Source of the DNA: Metellina segmentata | Taxonomy: Eukaryota; Arthropoda; Arachnida; Araneae; Tetragnathidae | NCBI GenBank assembly: GCA_947359465.1 | Contig: OX375875.1 | Location: forward strand, 57,537,981-57,601,980 | Reading direction: 5' to 3' | DNA length: 64,000 bases | Shown here: in pieces, positions 12,168 to 24,770 of the stretch | How positions within the stretch are numbered: the first letter of the stretch is position 1 | Layout: each line of letters opens with the position of its first letter | Notes under the pieces: generated by a model | What the model saw: only the letters and a program-made list of their open reading frames with translations | The model's database searches: none | Told to the model about the DNA's origin: nothing | Made by a program: the position numbers and the translations under genes

Positions 12168-12580
12168 TTACCACTAAAATATCGTTTACAACAGCGGCAA
12201 AGTATAGATCTGTGTACGGTGAATGTTATCACCTTTTTAAGTGTTGCCTGCACCGTTTTTAAGTGAATGGTGACCTCTGGCGTCGATCATAATTTACGAG
12301 CCGTCAGCGACTGACCTTCTTGACGATTCCTTCTTTTATTGGGTACCCTACCCTGTCGACCGTGAGGTGTGAACGCTTTGGGGGAAAGACAGTAGGTCGC
12401 TTCGGTGATATCCCTCTTACGCCAAACGATACGCCACACAATACTATGAAAGGAAAGCGTCAGTTACAAATGCCACTCAAAGCTCTATAGCTAAATTTAG
12501 ATCAGGGGGGACCGGACATGGATGCGAAAGAGACGTTCTTGGAGACGATGGAAAAAATCTAAGCGCTTCAACGCAAAGGT
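12168..12580 (+). repeat. Unclassified dispersed repeat, copy 2
   Basis: Second copy of the 708-1085 repeat, direct orientation, diverged and with indels, including an insertion around 12205-12270. It starts with 'ttgttaccactaaaatatcg' and ends near 'gacgatggaaaaaatctaag'. Finding both ends in two unlinked copies defines a unit of about 380-410 bp. No coding frame is shared. Confidence 0.65.
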
Positions 12581-12589
12581 TAACAGAAG

Positions 12590-13980
12590 TGGGATATAAA
12601 GTGCAATGAAATTATAACACTATTCAGAATTGAAATCCCATTTCAGTTTAACCTATTTGAAAATCAGTGAAACGCTCGTGAAGCAGGTCTACAAACAGAA
12701 CACGTCATTCCACAATGTCTTTCATAATACAATTTTGCTTTTCGTAAGTTTTTCTAGTAAACAGTCTTTGAATAAACCTTCCCTAGACATTTATAAATAA
12801 GGTCCTCTTAGGAATCTCCTCTACAACATTCTTTACCCTCTCCCAGAGAAATGCAACTCACGTAAATTTCAAGGGATGGTTTCGATTAAAAACACAAAGA
12901 GAAGGAAGGAAAAGAGGGTCTTTAAAACGTTCTACGACTTTTAATTAAGTTGACACAGCATATATAAAAGAACGTTTTTTTCTCCATCCTTACTTAGCCT
13001 CCGCTCTCCTTTGATAGGAAAGAAAGCACTCTAACTGAAATAAAAAAAGATAGTTAGCATGAAAACTGCGAAACCCGAGTGCTAGAGGAATATTTGAAAA
13101 GGATTATTAGGATTTTTACTTATTTAATTCCACATTCTCGCTTCTACTTTTGATGCTGTGTGGAGTGAGAAGTGTAGGATCTAATAAGCTGGCTAATAAC
13201 GTTTGCAGTACTCGTCCATTTTAAACGGTTTTGTTGAAAAGGATTTCAATAGACCGATGAGAGCGATCGATTCCTTTTATAAAAACAAAATAAGTTCTAT
13301 TGTGTTTCATGTTAAATGTCATGGGCTGTTTTTATAATTCTTGCCCGATGGAGCATAAAAAGTTATACCCGAAATCCGGCGATTTCATTAGCTATGTCTC
13401 ATTGTTAGTAGATTTGAAAAACCGGTTTCATTTCTGGCATCTGCATGTGTAAAACGTACACTTTAATAATACTTTTTGCTCAAAAATAGCGGTTAACAAT
13501 TTTAATTTACTTTCCTGTTGAAGGCCCTCACCACATTAAATATTTTTAGAACTGCTCGTTGTAGTTTAAAATTTTCTAAAAAAGCTTTTCTTCGTTCAAC
13601 ATTATTTAAGAATTTTTGGCATTGTAGAAAATGGCGTTTGGAGAAGCTCTTTAAGGATCGGTATCTCATGATGGAATTTTGCTTAATAAATCGCTTCACA
13701 GAGCTAACAGCAATTTCATAAACTTTATCAGAAGTTGGAAAACGAGTATTGTTTACGTATATCTTCTACACACTAATAACTACGCTAATATTTCAAAAAT
13801 AAAAAAATAAAGAGTTAGTGAATCAATATTAAAAATTATTCTAATTATTGAAATCTTACTGCATGTAATTACGATTGAGAAATTATTTATTTTTTAGGAA
13901 AGAAGTGATTTCAAAGTTGTAATTTTGAGACCGAAAGATGCTTCTAAATATATACAAACACGTAGGATTCGTACAGGTTT
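12590..13980. other. Non-repetitive stretch without a recognised gene
   Basis: 12780-13460 has more balanced base composition than its surroundings, with a TATA-like 'atataaaa' at about 12962, but no splice-bounded coding frame could be supported. The overlapping 65- and 67-codon frames at 13502-13721 lie on opposite strands and match nothing I recognise. Confidence 0.5.
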
Positions 13981-13986
13981 GTTTAA

Positions 13987-14705
13987 GGGGGTCCAAGACA
14001 CAAAAATCGTCATATTTTCGAATTTTTTTTTATTATTTTAAGAAATTGTCTGTGTGTTTCTGCTTAAAATGACGTTTAAATCATGTTTCTATCTTAATTA
14101 GAACTAGAGATATAGTAATTTTTGTGGTGCGTTGTTTTGAAAATCTAACACTCTTGACAGTTTTTGTCATGGCAACAACATCTGTCTAGGAAACTTTAAA
14201 TGCGTTTTTCTCCATGATACATTTTTCAAGATTTCCTGTATTCAAATTGCTATAAGTCGAAAACCGATAAAGTTTAAGGGTTGGAATTTGGAATAAATAT
14301 TTTTCAAACATCATACTTTAATTTTGATTCAGCAAATTTAAAACAAATATTTACTTTTCAATATATGACTTTAAAAAAAATACCTTAAAATTTTCAAAAA
14401 TTCAAATATATTTTATTTTTTATTAACTTAATATTTTTTTAATTGCTGAAACAAAATTAAAGTTTTTAAATTTGTGAATAATTTACTGAAAATTTTTTTA
14501 AAATTGATCTAGAATATTTTAAACCTTAGCAATTTAAAATGACCCCTCTTTTTTTTCAAAAAAATTTAATTTAAAATTTTTAAAGAACTTTTTTAAAATT
14601 TTTGTGTTATGATTTTGTTTATTATTTAAATGGGTAATCAGTACAAAATAATTCAAAATTCTAAATATATTAATAAAAAAAAATTTCAATGTGTCTCTGA
14701 CCCCT
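13987..14705. mobile_element. Putative TTAA-flanked MITE (piggyBac-like)
   Basis: The left end reads TTAA then 'gggggtccaagacac'. The right end, read inward on the other strand, is TTTAAA then 'ggggtcagagacac'. These are short imperfect terminal inverted repeats, each abutting TTAA (13983-13986 and about 14706-14709), the target preferred by piggyBac transposases. The interior is very AT-rich and encodes nothing; the 63-codon minus-strand frame at 14534-14725 runs through the right end. TTAA is common in such DNA, so the family call is tentative. Confidence 0.5.
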
Positions 14706-14709
14706 TTAA

Positions 14710-15145
14710 AGAAATAACGGACCAAATTGTGAAGGTTGGTAGATGGTTCTCAAAATAAACACTTATTGAGAGAACGCATTCATTCAGAGTGGAAAAACAT
14801 GCTCTACTTCGGACTCAAACTAAGAACTTTCGAATGCAAAAGTAACATAATGATCACTGTACAAACTTTGAGCAGCTTCGTTCGCTTTTGTTTGCAGCCC
14901 CATACCTCAAATGTATATCTGAGAGCTCTGAATTCGTGTAGCTCTTCTTGCCGTCGAAAATCAGAATGAATAACGACGTCTTACGTCGCAGAAACTAAGT
15001 TACATACTGCCCTCAACAGCGACCTCTGGTATCTAAGCGCGGGGGGGGCATTTCGGAACACACATTGTTTGACATAAATATTCGTATGTATGTTTTGAGC
15101 CCTCCGCCTTTATAAATTAGGCAGTTATTTTCGAAGCAACCTTTT
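14710..15145. other. No feature identified
   Basis: Contains a 77-codon frame (14736-14969) with no recognisable motif and a G-run at 15041-15048. Nothing else was supported. Confidence 0.5.
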
Positions 15146-15146
15146 A

Positions 15147-15455
15147 TATTCCAGATATCAGTTTAGTTCTTTTTCGTGACTAAATTAAATTTTAAATGCA
15201 TCATATCTTTTGTCTGTCACCCTGAAGGGGTCTCAAATCCGAATAACTATATATTTCCGGTAAAATTTTAATTAGTTTTCTTGAATAATTTAGATTAATA
15301 AGAGCTATCACATCGTTTGTCTATTACCTTGAAGGTCTCCAATCCTAATCCCTATATATTTCAGATATTGCTTTAATTAGTTTTTGTGGCTAGATTAAAT
15401 TATAAAGCAATCATAGCGGTTGCCTGTTTTCTGAAGGTCTCGAATCCGATCACTA
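15147..15455 (+). repeat. Three tandem units of ~105 bp
   Basis: Three direct units start near 15150, 15254 and 15358. Each contains 'tatattcc/tatatttc', then 'tttaattagttttt' or 'gtttagttcttttt', then a 'ctaaattaaattttaaa'-like segment, and ends with 'ctgaaggtctc(a/g)aatcc'. Divergence is moderate. The array lies just upstream of the Helitron at 15588. Confidence 0.7.
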
Positions 15456-15587
15456 TGTGCAGGTTCATGTATATTGAGGATGGCTCTTATTAGAAGTAAT
15501 TGAGGCTCAACCATGGGATGGTCCCTCAGAAATAGTCGTCAGTTAGACTCTTGTAGTGATGGAGGTCTAAGAAGTTAATTTTGTACA

Positions 15588-16958
15588 TCTATATAAATAA
15601 GAATGGAGTGTTTGTTTGTACATTGAATTTTTTCAATCCATTTCAAGTTTTCTATCCGTTTTGAACCCTTCCGATGCCAAATCCGCCTCTTGCGAGTTTG
15701 GTGTCTGTCTGTGTATGAGTGTATGTATGTAGGTATGTATGTATGAGCCCAAAACACGTTCACACGGTTTAATATATTTTCCATGGAAATTTATTCGTCT
15801 TTTTGTTCTATGTTGGATTTCGTGTTTGTGTTTGTGTAGGCAGCATATAAATTCTATTCCAGATATTTTATTGCAATATGTTTTATTTTATACATTATCT
15901 ATTCGTTTAGTGAAAGCAATATTAAAAATTTCTTTATTGTTATGTTTGGATAAGCTTCAAGCTAAAACACATGGGTAAGTATACTTAAATCAACCTTCAT
16001 TTGGTAGTTTTGGAAAAATTGGAATGTATATTGAGTATTATGAATACTTTAATTGTTTTACCAGTACTACTAAGAAAGCTATTATTCTTCAAAACAAATA
16101 TTTTTTTATGGAATATCAGCTCTGATACATCATTTATTTCGTGTCTTATTATTGTTCTTAGCTTAATGTAAACGATTTCCGAATATTTGGGACATACGAT
16201 ATTTTTCAAAGAGCGGGAATGAAACGGAAATTCGTGTTGGTTAATCACGTGCTGTAATTTTTTTCGTTTATTTTGTTATGAATTAATTGCGCATTTTTTA
16301 ATTTTGTGCATTTTTTAGTTGTAAGTTGTGGCAACTGTGAGATCAAGAGGTAAAAAGGAATCACAAATTAAAATCTTTAGATCAACTTTTTCACGACAGG
16401 TTTTATTTTGTTTTATTTCGTAATTTCCTTTTGTTTAAAATATTTACTATTTTAATAAACTGTTTATTTTTCATCACACGTAACACCACCACAAAGTATT
16501 CGACTTAAAGTGGAGGGTAAATCAGAATAAAGCAAGTTTTAAGTGTAATTATGCTATTATTGAAAGAATAATGATGTTTAAAAGTAAAAATATATTGTTT
16601 TGTTGACAATGAGTGCGAGATCACTAGCTGTAAATCGTCGTTTTTGTTAATTTATTTAAACATTAAAAGAATTTAAGAAAGGGAATTCGAAATCTCCCTT
16701 AAAATTGTCTTTTGTAGTAGTAACCTTAGTCTCACCTTTCATTTGTAGTTTTGTCATACAACAAGGGTGTGATGTGAAATGTATTACATGAATGGATATG
16801 CATTGCGTCTAAAATAATTTGTAGAAATTATAAATGCGGCGAAAGGTTGTAAATATTATTTTAATGTACGAAAAACGCAAGTCATTATATATTTTGATCA
16901 TCTCTTTAATCTAGCAGTAAACCATTTCAAACTGAGTAAGGTCGGGTATTTTGCTAGT
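15588..16958 (+). mobile_element. Non-autonomous Helitron (Helentron-like), copy C
   Basis: The 5' end is 'tctatataaataagaatgg' followed by 'gtgtttgtttgta'. The 3' end is 'gtcgggtattttgctagt', with no target duplication. These are the termini I associate with arthropod Helentron-type rolling-circle elements. The 1371-bp interior is collinear with the copies at 21.8-25.1 kb: shared segments include 'tttagtgaa-gcaatattaaa', 'agtatacttaaatca', 'tgttttaccagtact', 'cacgtgc-gtgat' and 'catcacacgtaacaccacc'. No Rep/helicase coding sequence is present, so mobility would depend on an enzyme supplied elsewhere. Confidence 0.78.
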
Positions 16959-16959
16959 T

Positions 16960-18465
16960 ATAAATCAAAAAGAGAGTAACCAAGCTAAAAACCATTTGTT
17001 GCCATTTTCATCATTTAACTTATAAATAGAATAGTATTAAAGTTTTCGAGCATTAACTATAAGTAAACAATTGAAAACGGCAGTGTGGGGCAGTATATAA
17101 ATCTCAATATTTTAAGATATTGATTACGGCTAAAAAATGAGACACCTACAGATTGTAGCTTTGATATAATTGAATTACACAATATTTAATCACACATTTA
17201 CTTTTAGGAAAAAAATCAGTTGGGTGTTTTTTTATAATGCCTTTTAACCTCTGAGGGTTTTACATGTGTGATTCCACTTTGCAACTTGAAGTATTTTCCC
17301 AATATAATATAATTTTCCCAAAGTATTATGTTATAAGGGAAACACCAACAGACTTTGCAAAATAAAATGAAAAATTGTTTTATATATGCTAAAGTATTAT
17401 AATCTATGACTAGTAGTTGAATTTACATTGCAATGAAGCAATACAACAGGTTATCTATGTCATCAAGGGATCAATACTCTATTCCAAGGAAAATATCTAT
17501 AATATATATTTAATTGATGAAAAAGCCATGGGTCCACTCAATAAAATGTGGTCCTGTAGTCATTAAGTGTGTCGTGTGGAAAAGCAATGTTAGTCAACTT
17601 GGAAATTTCAAGACGCTCAGATATTAATATTGTTTACCTTCGACTCCGTGGTCCGGTGTGATTTTGACAAGGGTATTGTCACTTGAACTGTCTTCCCAAA
17701 GTTAAAGCCAAAAAAATAACTGCCCTACCAAATAACTCACAGCGGGACAAAATAAAAATGTAATACCTCAGTGCAGCTCACAATTTTAAAATTTACTACA
17801 CCACTTTAAGAGAATCCATCACATCCCCGCTTAAACGATGGGGTTATCCAAAATACAACTAAATTGAAAGGGACAATGACCATTACAAAAACTGACCGAG
17901 GGCTATCTCCCCATTGTTTCGGCAAAAATAAAATACACCCGCCCGGAGGTATAAGAATACAATAAGAGCCAACACGTAGCCATTCTTTGCAATATCCATC
18001 TTGGCAATAAAACCTAAATCCAGCGCGCAAAAGAAGACATAAAAATCGAAACTTATTTCGCGAGTTTCTATCCCGCTCTCGTGTTTTATGAGACAGCCCC
18101 GTACGTGCTACATCAGGAGACTAAAATAAATTTCAGAAATACTTTACTCGAGGGATGTTGAGTACATGTCCCTACTAACGTCTCTGGAATACAGAAATAC
18201 CCTTCCATTTCTCCAGGACTGGAACCAGATTTTGATTCCTCTCACAAGATACGGATCTAACTAATGGGTATTCAGCTCTGATTTATTATGGCATTTACTG
18301 AGTTGATAGAGTGTCTGGTAATTATGCTATGTATATAGAATGAGTCGTTTTGCTTGTAATTTGTATGACTAGACTCATAATTTTACAATTGAATATTTCT
18401 TGCAATATTTTAATAACGCATGCTCTGAATTAAATATAAGACCTAAGGGGTTGAGGTATCACTTA
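16960..18465. other. No gene identified; balanced-composition island at 17.64-18.30 kb
   Basis: 16960-17640 is AT-rich and featureless. 17640-18300 is less AT-rich and non-repetitive. It holds a 74-codon minus-strand frame (17806-18030) with no domain I recognise. It could be regulatory DNA or an unrecognised exon; neither is shown. Confidence 0.45.
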
Positions 18466-18469
18466 AACT

Positions 18470-19660
18470 AGAATGGAAACGCAGAGATTCAATGTTTTTC
18501 TCTCTCTTGATAGGCAATGTATTATCATATCAGATAAAATGAAATAGCTTCAATGTTGTTTTTTCTCCTGGTAGGTACTATATTATCACATCAGATTAAA
18601 CCTAATAGTTTCAAAGTAGTGTTTCTTCTTGTAATTAAAGGAAGCCATTATTTTACAAGACTCGACCTAATCAGATTTCCTACATGTAAGTAAACTATTA
18701 TTTATGACTACATAAGTTTCAATGATCAGTTTCTTCATGCCAAACTATTAGTTCAGAAGATTCTACCTAGCGTTTGAATGTAGCATTTTCTTTGCAGTCG
18801 AACTATTACTATAAAAAATTCTACCTAAAGTTATAGTGCAGTTTTAATAAATACAAATATTGACGACCAGCTACAGGCTCAAGGCCAACAAGGCTGGTCC
18901 ATTGTTTATGAATTCTCCAATTCCCACTGACTATCCAATTGTATCTCATATGCGTACACTCCCTTTGAATTAACTATATTTTCTGGCAACGCGTTCTATT
19001 TGTCTATTACCCTATTAAAGTAGTAGTTTTTTCTTAAATCCCGATTAAAATGTGTCTTATTCAATTTATACCCATGGCCCCTTGTTCTGTTATCCCTATT
19101 GAAATTTAAGCCCTCTGTGTCCCCTTGTTTTACCAACTTGAAAAGCTGAATCAAATCCCCCTCCTTCTTCTTCTTTCCAGTGTATACATGTTTAGTTTAC
19201 TTAAACTTTCATTATAGTCTAGATTTGCTATCCCCTTTATTATTTTTGTAGCTCTGTGCTGAACCCTTTCAATTAATTCTTGTTGTCCAACAATTTTTAT
19301 ACAACATTCAACGTTTGAGTATAATTTTTTTTCGCATTAAAACAATTATTATATTAGACTAGATCTTACGCTGCAATGCAATTTTTTGTAGTCATACTAT
19401 CACTGTAGGAGAAGACTCGACTTAACGTTTCAATTTAGTCTTTTCGACTCCTATACGCATTGTTATTATACGAGACTCAAACTAATATTTAAATATATTT
19501 TTGAACTTGTATCCAAACTATTAATACATACAACTCTACCTAACATTTAAATGTAGTGATTTTATCGTTGCCAAACTGTTATTATATGATAAATAATCTA
19601 ACATTTCATTGTAGTTTTTTTCCTCACAGTCACATGGTACGTTTAATTGTTACACTATTT
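18470..19660. repeat. Degenerate ~60-bp minisatellite split by a LINE
   Basis: A unit of the form 'tttcaatgtagt' + T-rich segment + 'agtcaaactattatt' + 'gactctacctaa' recurs about a dozen times. Clear starts lie near 18490, 18550, 18610, 18717, 18772, 19431, 19550 and 19606. The array is interrupted at 18850-19292 by a LINE fragment and resumes after it, so the LINE inserted into a pre-existing array. Confidence 0.65.
18850..19292 (-). pseudogene. 5'-truncated CR1/L2-like LINE fragment
   Basis: Read on the minus strand this matches the 3' part of the LINE copy at 54.6-55.05 kb. Conserved peptide stretches in both are 'ERVQHRAT', 'SKLNMYTLERR', 'GDLIQLFKLVKQGDT' and 'GHGYKLNKTHFNRDLRK', the C-terminal region downstream of the reverse transcriptase palm. 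The shared 3' end reads '(c)gagcctg(t/g)agctggtcg' followed by 'aatatttgtatt'. Truncation at the 5' side (near 19292) with a common 3' end is typical of target-primed reverse transcription. Several frame breaks make it non-functional. Confidence 0.85.
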
Positions 19661-19664
19661 TGAG

Positions 19665-20044
19665 ACAAACTATTATTTGACTAAAAAAACAAAAATATTT
19701 CGATCCTTTTCGAAAGGATTACAAACGTATATGCGTGAATATAGCCTGTATGCTTATCAAATAGCCTGAGCCGTTAAAAATTTATTTTAAATCATGTCTA
19801 CAAATAAATCACTTGTAGCATGCAGTTCGCATATTATTATAAAACAAATTGCAAAACCATAACCTATTAATTAAATTATAGTAGGAAATATCTTACAACC
19901 TCACATTAAAGATTTTATACGGTTTCATAACTCATATGCATTCAATACCATTATTTTACAACTTTTCTACCGTATTGTCTTAATAACCAGAGATTATCTG
20001 TTGATATAAATTCCTTACTATCAATGACACTACAGATCCATATA
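19665..20044. other. AT-rich spacer, nothing identified
   Basis: No coding, RNA or element-end signal seen between the minisatellite and the transposon beginning at 20045. Confidence 0.55.
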
Positions 20045-21486
20045 TACAAAGTGTTTTGAAACTCATGGGCAAACTTTTAAGGGGTGATATAAAGCACCTA
20101 AACAAACAATTTTCGCCACACAATGCATGGGCGAAGAGCACGCGGTAAACCGCTAGACGGTGCTGAAATGGAAAGCTGAAAACGCGAGTTTTCTTACACA
20201 TCGTCCTTTCTACCGTGGATTTCAGAAGGCATGGCGACGTACATTAATCAGGAAAAGAGGGACATGCATTTTATGTATGATCTTGCCAATGGGAATGCTC
20301 TGGAAGCCGAAAGACTGTACAGATAGCGTTTCCAAAGAACGAACGTGCCAGACCGAATATTGTTCGAGCAATTGCATCGATTCCTGTGCGAAACGGGATC
20401 CTTTGTCACCGGCATGCATGATACAGGTCGTGGTTTTGAGTGTGCGGACGCCACAAATTGTAGCGGACCTTCTGCAAAGAGTGGAAGATCGTCCGCATAT
20501 TAGCACGCGAAAGGTTTCCCGTGTCGTAAATGTGCCCCACTCGATTGCTTGGCGAGTACTACGCGACGATTACACCCCTATCATGCACAGAAAGTGCAAG
20601 ACTTGATACCTGCAGATTATGCGCCACGTTTAGAGTTTGAACGTTGGTTTTTGCAATAGCTAGCAGCGCAGCCTGATTTTACTGCACATGTGTTATTCAC
20701 AGATGAATGAACTTTTACTCGTGAAGGCATTTATAGTACGCATAACGTTCATATGTGGACATCTAACAATCCGTACGACACACGTCCTCAATAAGTATCA
20801 GAAGCGTTTCAGCGTAAATGTTTGGGCTGGAATTTTGGGTGACTATTTGATCGGTCCATACCTTCTGCCATTCCGACTGGACGGCAGAACATATCTCACA
20901 TTTTTACAGGTATTAACAGACTTGCTTCAACCTGTTGCAGCCAACATACAAGCACGTATGTGGTTCCAGCATGACGGAGCACCACCCCATTTCATTTTTG
21001 TTGTGTTGAGTGCTTTAGACGTTAAATTCCCAGGGCGATGGATTGGTCGGGGTTGGCCAACACCTAGGCCGACACGCTCACCCGATCTCTCCTGTCTGTA
21101 CTTTTTCTTGTGAGGCCATTTGAAAAGTTTCGTCTACGAAAGCCCCATCGACTCCTAAAAGGACCTAGTTGCCCGGATTTCTGTTGCTGCCGGTGCAGTC
21201 GGAAACATGCCGGGTGTGTTCGAATAAATGCGCCGCTCACTACTTCACAGGTGTAACACCTGCGGTAATGCAGGTTCTTTTGAGCAGTTTCTGTAATTTT
21301 GCCACACATGCTGTCAATAAAATTATTTAGCACCTCCTCTATCCGTTTGGTGTTTCGTTCTTTCATGTGACAATAGCGGCAGATACCGCTTGCTTACCGC
21401 CCATGCATTGTATGTTGAAAATTACTTGTTTAGAAGTTTTTTATGATCCCTTACATTTTTGTCCATGAGTTTCGAAACATCCTGTA
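20045..21486 (+). mobile_element. Decayed mariner-like transposon, long TIRs
   Basis: The ends are inverted copies of each other: 'tacaaagtgttttgaaactc' at the left and, reversed, 'tacaggatgtttcgaaactc' at the right. The match continues inward for about 110 bp, including 'caatgcatgggcg' near 20121 and its complement near 21402. TA dinucleotides flank both ends (20043-20044 and 21487-21488), consistent with Tc1/mariner target duplication. At 1442 bp it is close to the size of the intact relative at 45758-47216 (1459 bp). The two are related at the protein level only, so they are different subfamilies. Confidence 0.85.
20215..21240 (+). pseudogene. Mariner-like (DUF4817-type) transposase pseudogene
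   Basis: Transposase remnant inside the 20.0-21.5 kb element. The N-terminal helix-turn-helix domain survives as 'DMHFMYDLANGNALEAERLY' near 20250-20325. The second HTH gives 'ISTRKVSRVVNVPHSIAWRV' near 20500. The catalytic core retains 'FSVNVWAGILGD', 'MWFQHDGAPPHF' (second catalytic Asp) and 'SPDLSCLYFFL', where the third acidic residue after SPDL is replaced by Tyr. Multiple stops and frameshifts break the frame, for example within the N-terminal domain and around 20650. It cannot encode an active enzyme. The layout matches the intact 358-residue transposase at 45955-47031. Confidence 0.87.
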
Positions 21487-21489
21487 TAG

Positions 21490-21799
21490 TTAGGAGTACA
21501 AGTGCGAGCCATATTAACGTAAAAATGACGGTAGGATTTACCTTGGGCATACTTCGTCACTATATTCTCAACATGTGATCATTAACGCTGAGACAGAATC
21601 GTGACATCTCGGAACCCAATACTCATTTATCTTTCTCCTGTTACGCAGGTTCGTTATGAAATTACTAATATTTTTACGATGCGTATCGAGGTAAAGACCA
21701 TCATTTTAATAGGTTGGAAGAACGTCATTCCTACTTCAGGACTTAGAAATAGGAATTGACATAACTAATACGTGGAAAATTTCCTATATTTTAAACAAA
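21490..21799. other. Spacer, nothing identified
   Basis: About 300 bp between the decayed mariner-like element and the outer Helitron; no feature recognised. Confidence 0.55.
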
Positions 21800-22147
21800 T
21801 CTTTATAAATAAGAATGAAGTGTTTGTTTGTACCTTTTGAATATTGTCGATCCATTTAGAGATTTCCATCCGATTTGGGTCCTTCTGATGCAAGAATATG
21901 TCTGTTGTGTGTTTTATCTGTCTGTCTGTCTGTATGTATATATGTGAGTGCACGCACTATGCCCGAATGAATGAATATATCTCCATAAAACTTAGCAGGT
22001 GATTACATACAATCCTTAGTGACAGAACATAAATTTTCGTTAGTATGTCTGTCCTTTCCATAATATGTCTGATTGTGTGTCTGTGTGTTTGTACAATTAT
22101 CACATACATTTTATTTCAAATATTTAAATATAATGTTCTATGTTTCA

Positions 22148-23675
22148 TCTATATAAATAATAACGGAGTGTTTGTTTGCACTATGAATATGTTTGACCCA
22201 GTATAAGTTTTACATCCTTTTTGACCCTTCTAAGACTAAATCCGTCTCTTGAGCGTTTGGAGTCCGTATATCTGTCCATCTGTTCTATGCATGTGTGTGA
22301 CAATGCTTCGCCTAAATTGTTGAATATATTTTCATGAAACATTCCATACTATTAGTGTTTGCATTAATTTAAAGACTGATTTTGCTTGCGTAAGTCTATA
22401 AGTCCGTCTTCTCGTTCTATGTTCGATTTTGTGTCTGTTTTTATGCACAATTGACGCATAAAATGAATTCAACATATTTTAATGCAATGTTCTGAATATG
22501 TTACACTATATTTTAGTTTAGTGAATATATTATTTAAAATTTATCTTCGAATATATTTAAGTTAGTTTTATGTTAAAACATTTGAGTAACTGTACTTAAA
22601 TCACTCATAATTTCGTAGTTTTGAGAAGCTGGAAGGATTACTTGGATTGCTTTACCAGTACTGCTGAAAAATTAACTATTTTTCAAAAATTATTTTTACC
22701 TAATTTAATTTCTGATACATTTGTATTTTGATCAAAAATTATTTTCTTTTTAAAATATGAACTAGTTTTCGAAGATATGGGACAAACAATACGATGCAAC
22801 GTAACATAAATTCGTATTCGTTTGCCACGTGCAGTGATATATCTGGTTTTTTCGCTCGAAATTATTTTTGTATTTTTAAATTGTTTCTAACTTTTAGTTG
22901 TAAGTTAGACAACAGATAAAAACGAATCACGAATTCGTATTCTTTGAACAACTTTTCTTCTCGACAACTTTATTTTGTTTTTATTCTGTATTTTCTGTTT
23001 AAAATATTTATTTTTTTAATAAATTGCTTTTCCTTTTCATCACACGAAACACCACCGCAGAGTATTTGATTTAAAATGGCATGTAATCTAGAATAAAACA
23101 ATATTTTTTAATCAGAATTTTGCCAGTATTGAACGAACGTCAAGTTGAAAATATCCGAACTAGGACTCTTAAACTATGATACATTATTTGTCATAGCGAC
23201 AGAAAGTAAAGTAGACATTTTATGATTAGAGTTATCAAAATTCATAATATATTACATTTGTTTCGTCTGTACTGAAGACATTCAATTTTAAAACAAGTTC
23301 TTTTATTGTAACACGTGCAGCAAAACGGAATTTTAAAGAAAAAATGTATTTTTTTAAAAACCAACTTTGTGTTTCTAACCCTCTCTCAAAATCGTCTTTT
23401 GCAGCAGTTAGATTAGGATCTGTCACATTTCGTCAGTTTGTACCTTTAGCAGGAGTGTGATATATGTAAAATATATTACATGGATGGATATGCATGTGCA
23501 TAATTTCTGTCCAAAGAAGGCTGAAGTTAAAAAAATGTCGAAAAGGCGATACTAATTATTTTACATTTTTATGATTTGGTATTTTCCTGCTAAAGAGGAA
23601 TTTAAAATGTTTTATGGGCACTTTCAATTTTTAATTACCTAATTCAACCTGAGTAAGTTCGGATATTTTGCTAGT
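22148..23675 (+). mobile_element. Helitron copy B, nested in copy A
   Basis: Starts 'tctatataaataataacgg' with 'agtgtttgtttgca' and ends 'gttcggatattttgctagt'. It is 1528 bp, collinear with copy C (15588-16958), and carries no coding sequence for a Rep/helicase. It lies inside copy A and therefore inserted later. The junctions show no target-site duplication, in keeping with Helitron integration. Confidence 0.78.
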
Positions 23676-24698
23676 ACAACATACTTTAGATTAGTGAACG
23701 CAATATTAAACTTTTTTTTTGCTTACAAATTTAAATAAGTTGTTTTTAAAACATCTGAATAAGTATACTTAAATCAAATATAATTAAGTAGTTTTTTAAA
23801 ATCTGGAATGTATGTTGAGTATTAATATTATTTAGATTGTTTTACCAGTACTGCTGCAAAAGCAATTATTTTTCAAATAGTAATTTTTTTTACGGAATAT
23901 AAAATCTGTTACTTTATTTATTTCGTGTCTTATTTTTGTTAGTTGCAAAATATGAACCATTTCCGAATATTTTGGACAGACATAATTTTTTCAACGAACG
24001 GGATCGAAATGGAAATTTGTATTGCTTGATCACGTGCAGTGATATTTTCTGTTTGTTTTGCTCTGAATTAATTTCCCATTACTGAATAATTTTGTACAAA
24101 GTTTTAGTTGTAAGATATGGTAAATTTGCGAGATCAAGATATAAAAATAATCACGAATGGAACAACTTTTTCCCCCTAAACGTTTGTTGTAATTCGCAGC
24201 TTTCTGTTTTAAATAATCTTATAATACATTGCATTTCATCTTCATCACGTACAACACCATCACAAAGCATTCGATTTAAAGTGACAGATAAGTCAGAATG
24301 AAGAATCAGAATAAATATTTAATGTAATTTTGCCGCTGTTAAAATACTAATAATGTTTAAAACTCCCAACTATATTCGTCGTATAGATAGGAAGTCAATA
24401 CGGACTATTATGCGTATTGAAGCGACGTTTATGCATTAGATGTTCATTGAAAACTATGATTTTCTTTAAAAAACGCTGTCAAATTTATTCATCATTTTTA
24501 TTGGTAGTAAGATATCTTTGTTGTCCTTTTCTGAATTCATGACATTCTATTCTAAAACTAGTTCCTTAATCATCAGACGTGCTAAAAACAAAATGTTCTA
24601 AAAAATTATATTATCTTTGAAAAACTTTGTGATGCATTCCTTATCAATTTAATTCGTCCTCCTTATTCCGCCTGATGCAGGTAAAAAAGTATTGTTTG

Positions 24699-24701
<3 letters not shown>

Positions 24702-24768
<67 letters not shown>
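24702..24768. repeat. Long (TA)n microsatellite
   Basis: About 33 uninterrupted TA dinucleotides, directly followed by 'ttgctagt', the same terminal octamer seen at Helitron 3' ends. It lies within Helitron copy A. Confidence 0.95.

Positions 24769-24770
<2 letters not shown>

Noticed and set aside
17806..18030. 74-codon minus-strand frame as an exon
   Set aside because: Readable composition but no domain, no clear splice sites and no neighbouring exon; kept only as a possible conserved non-coding island.
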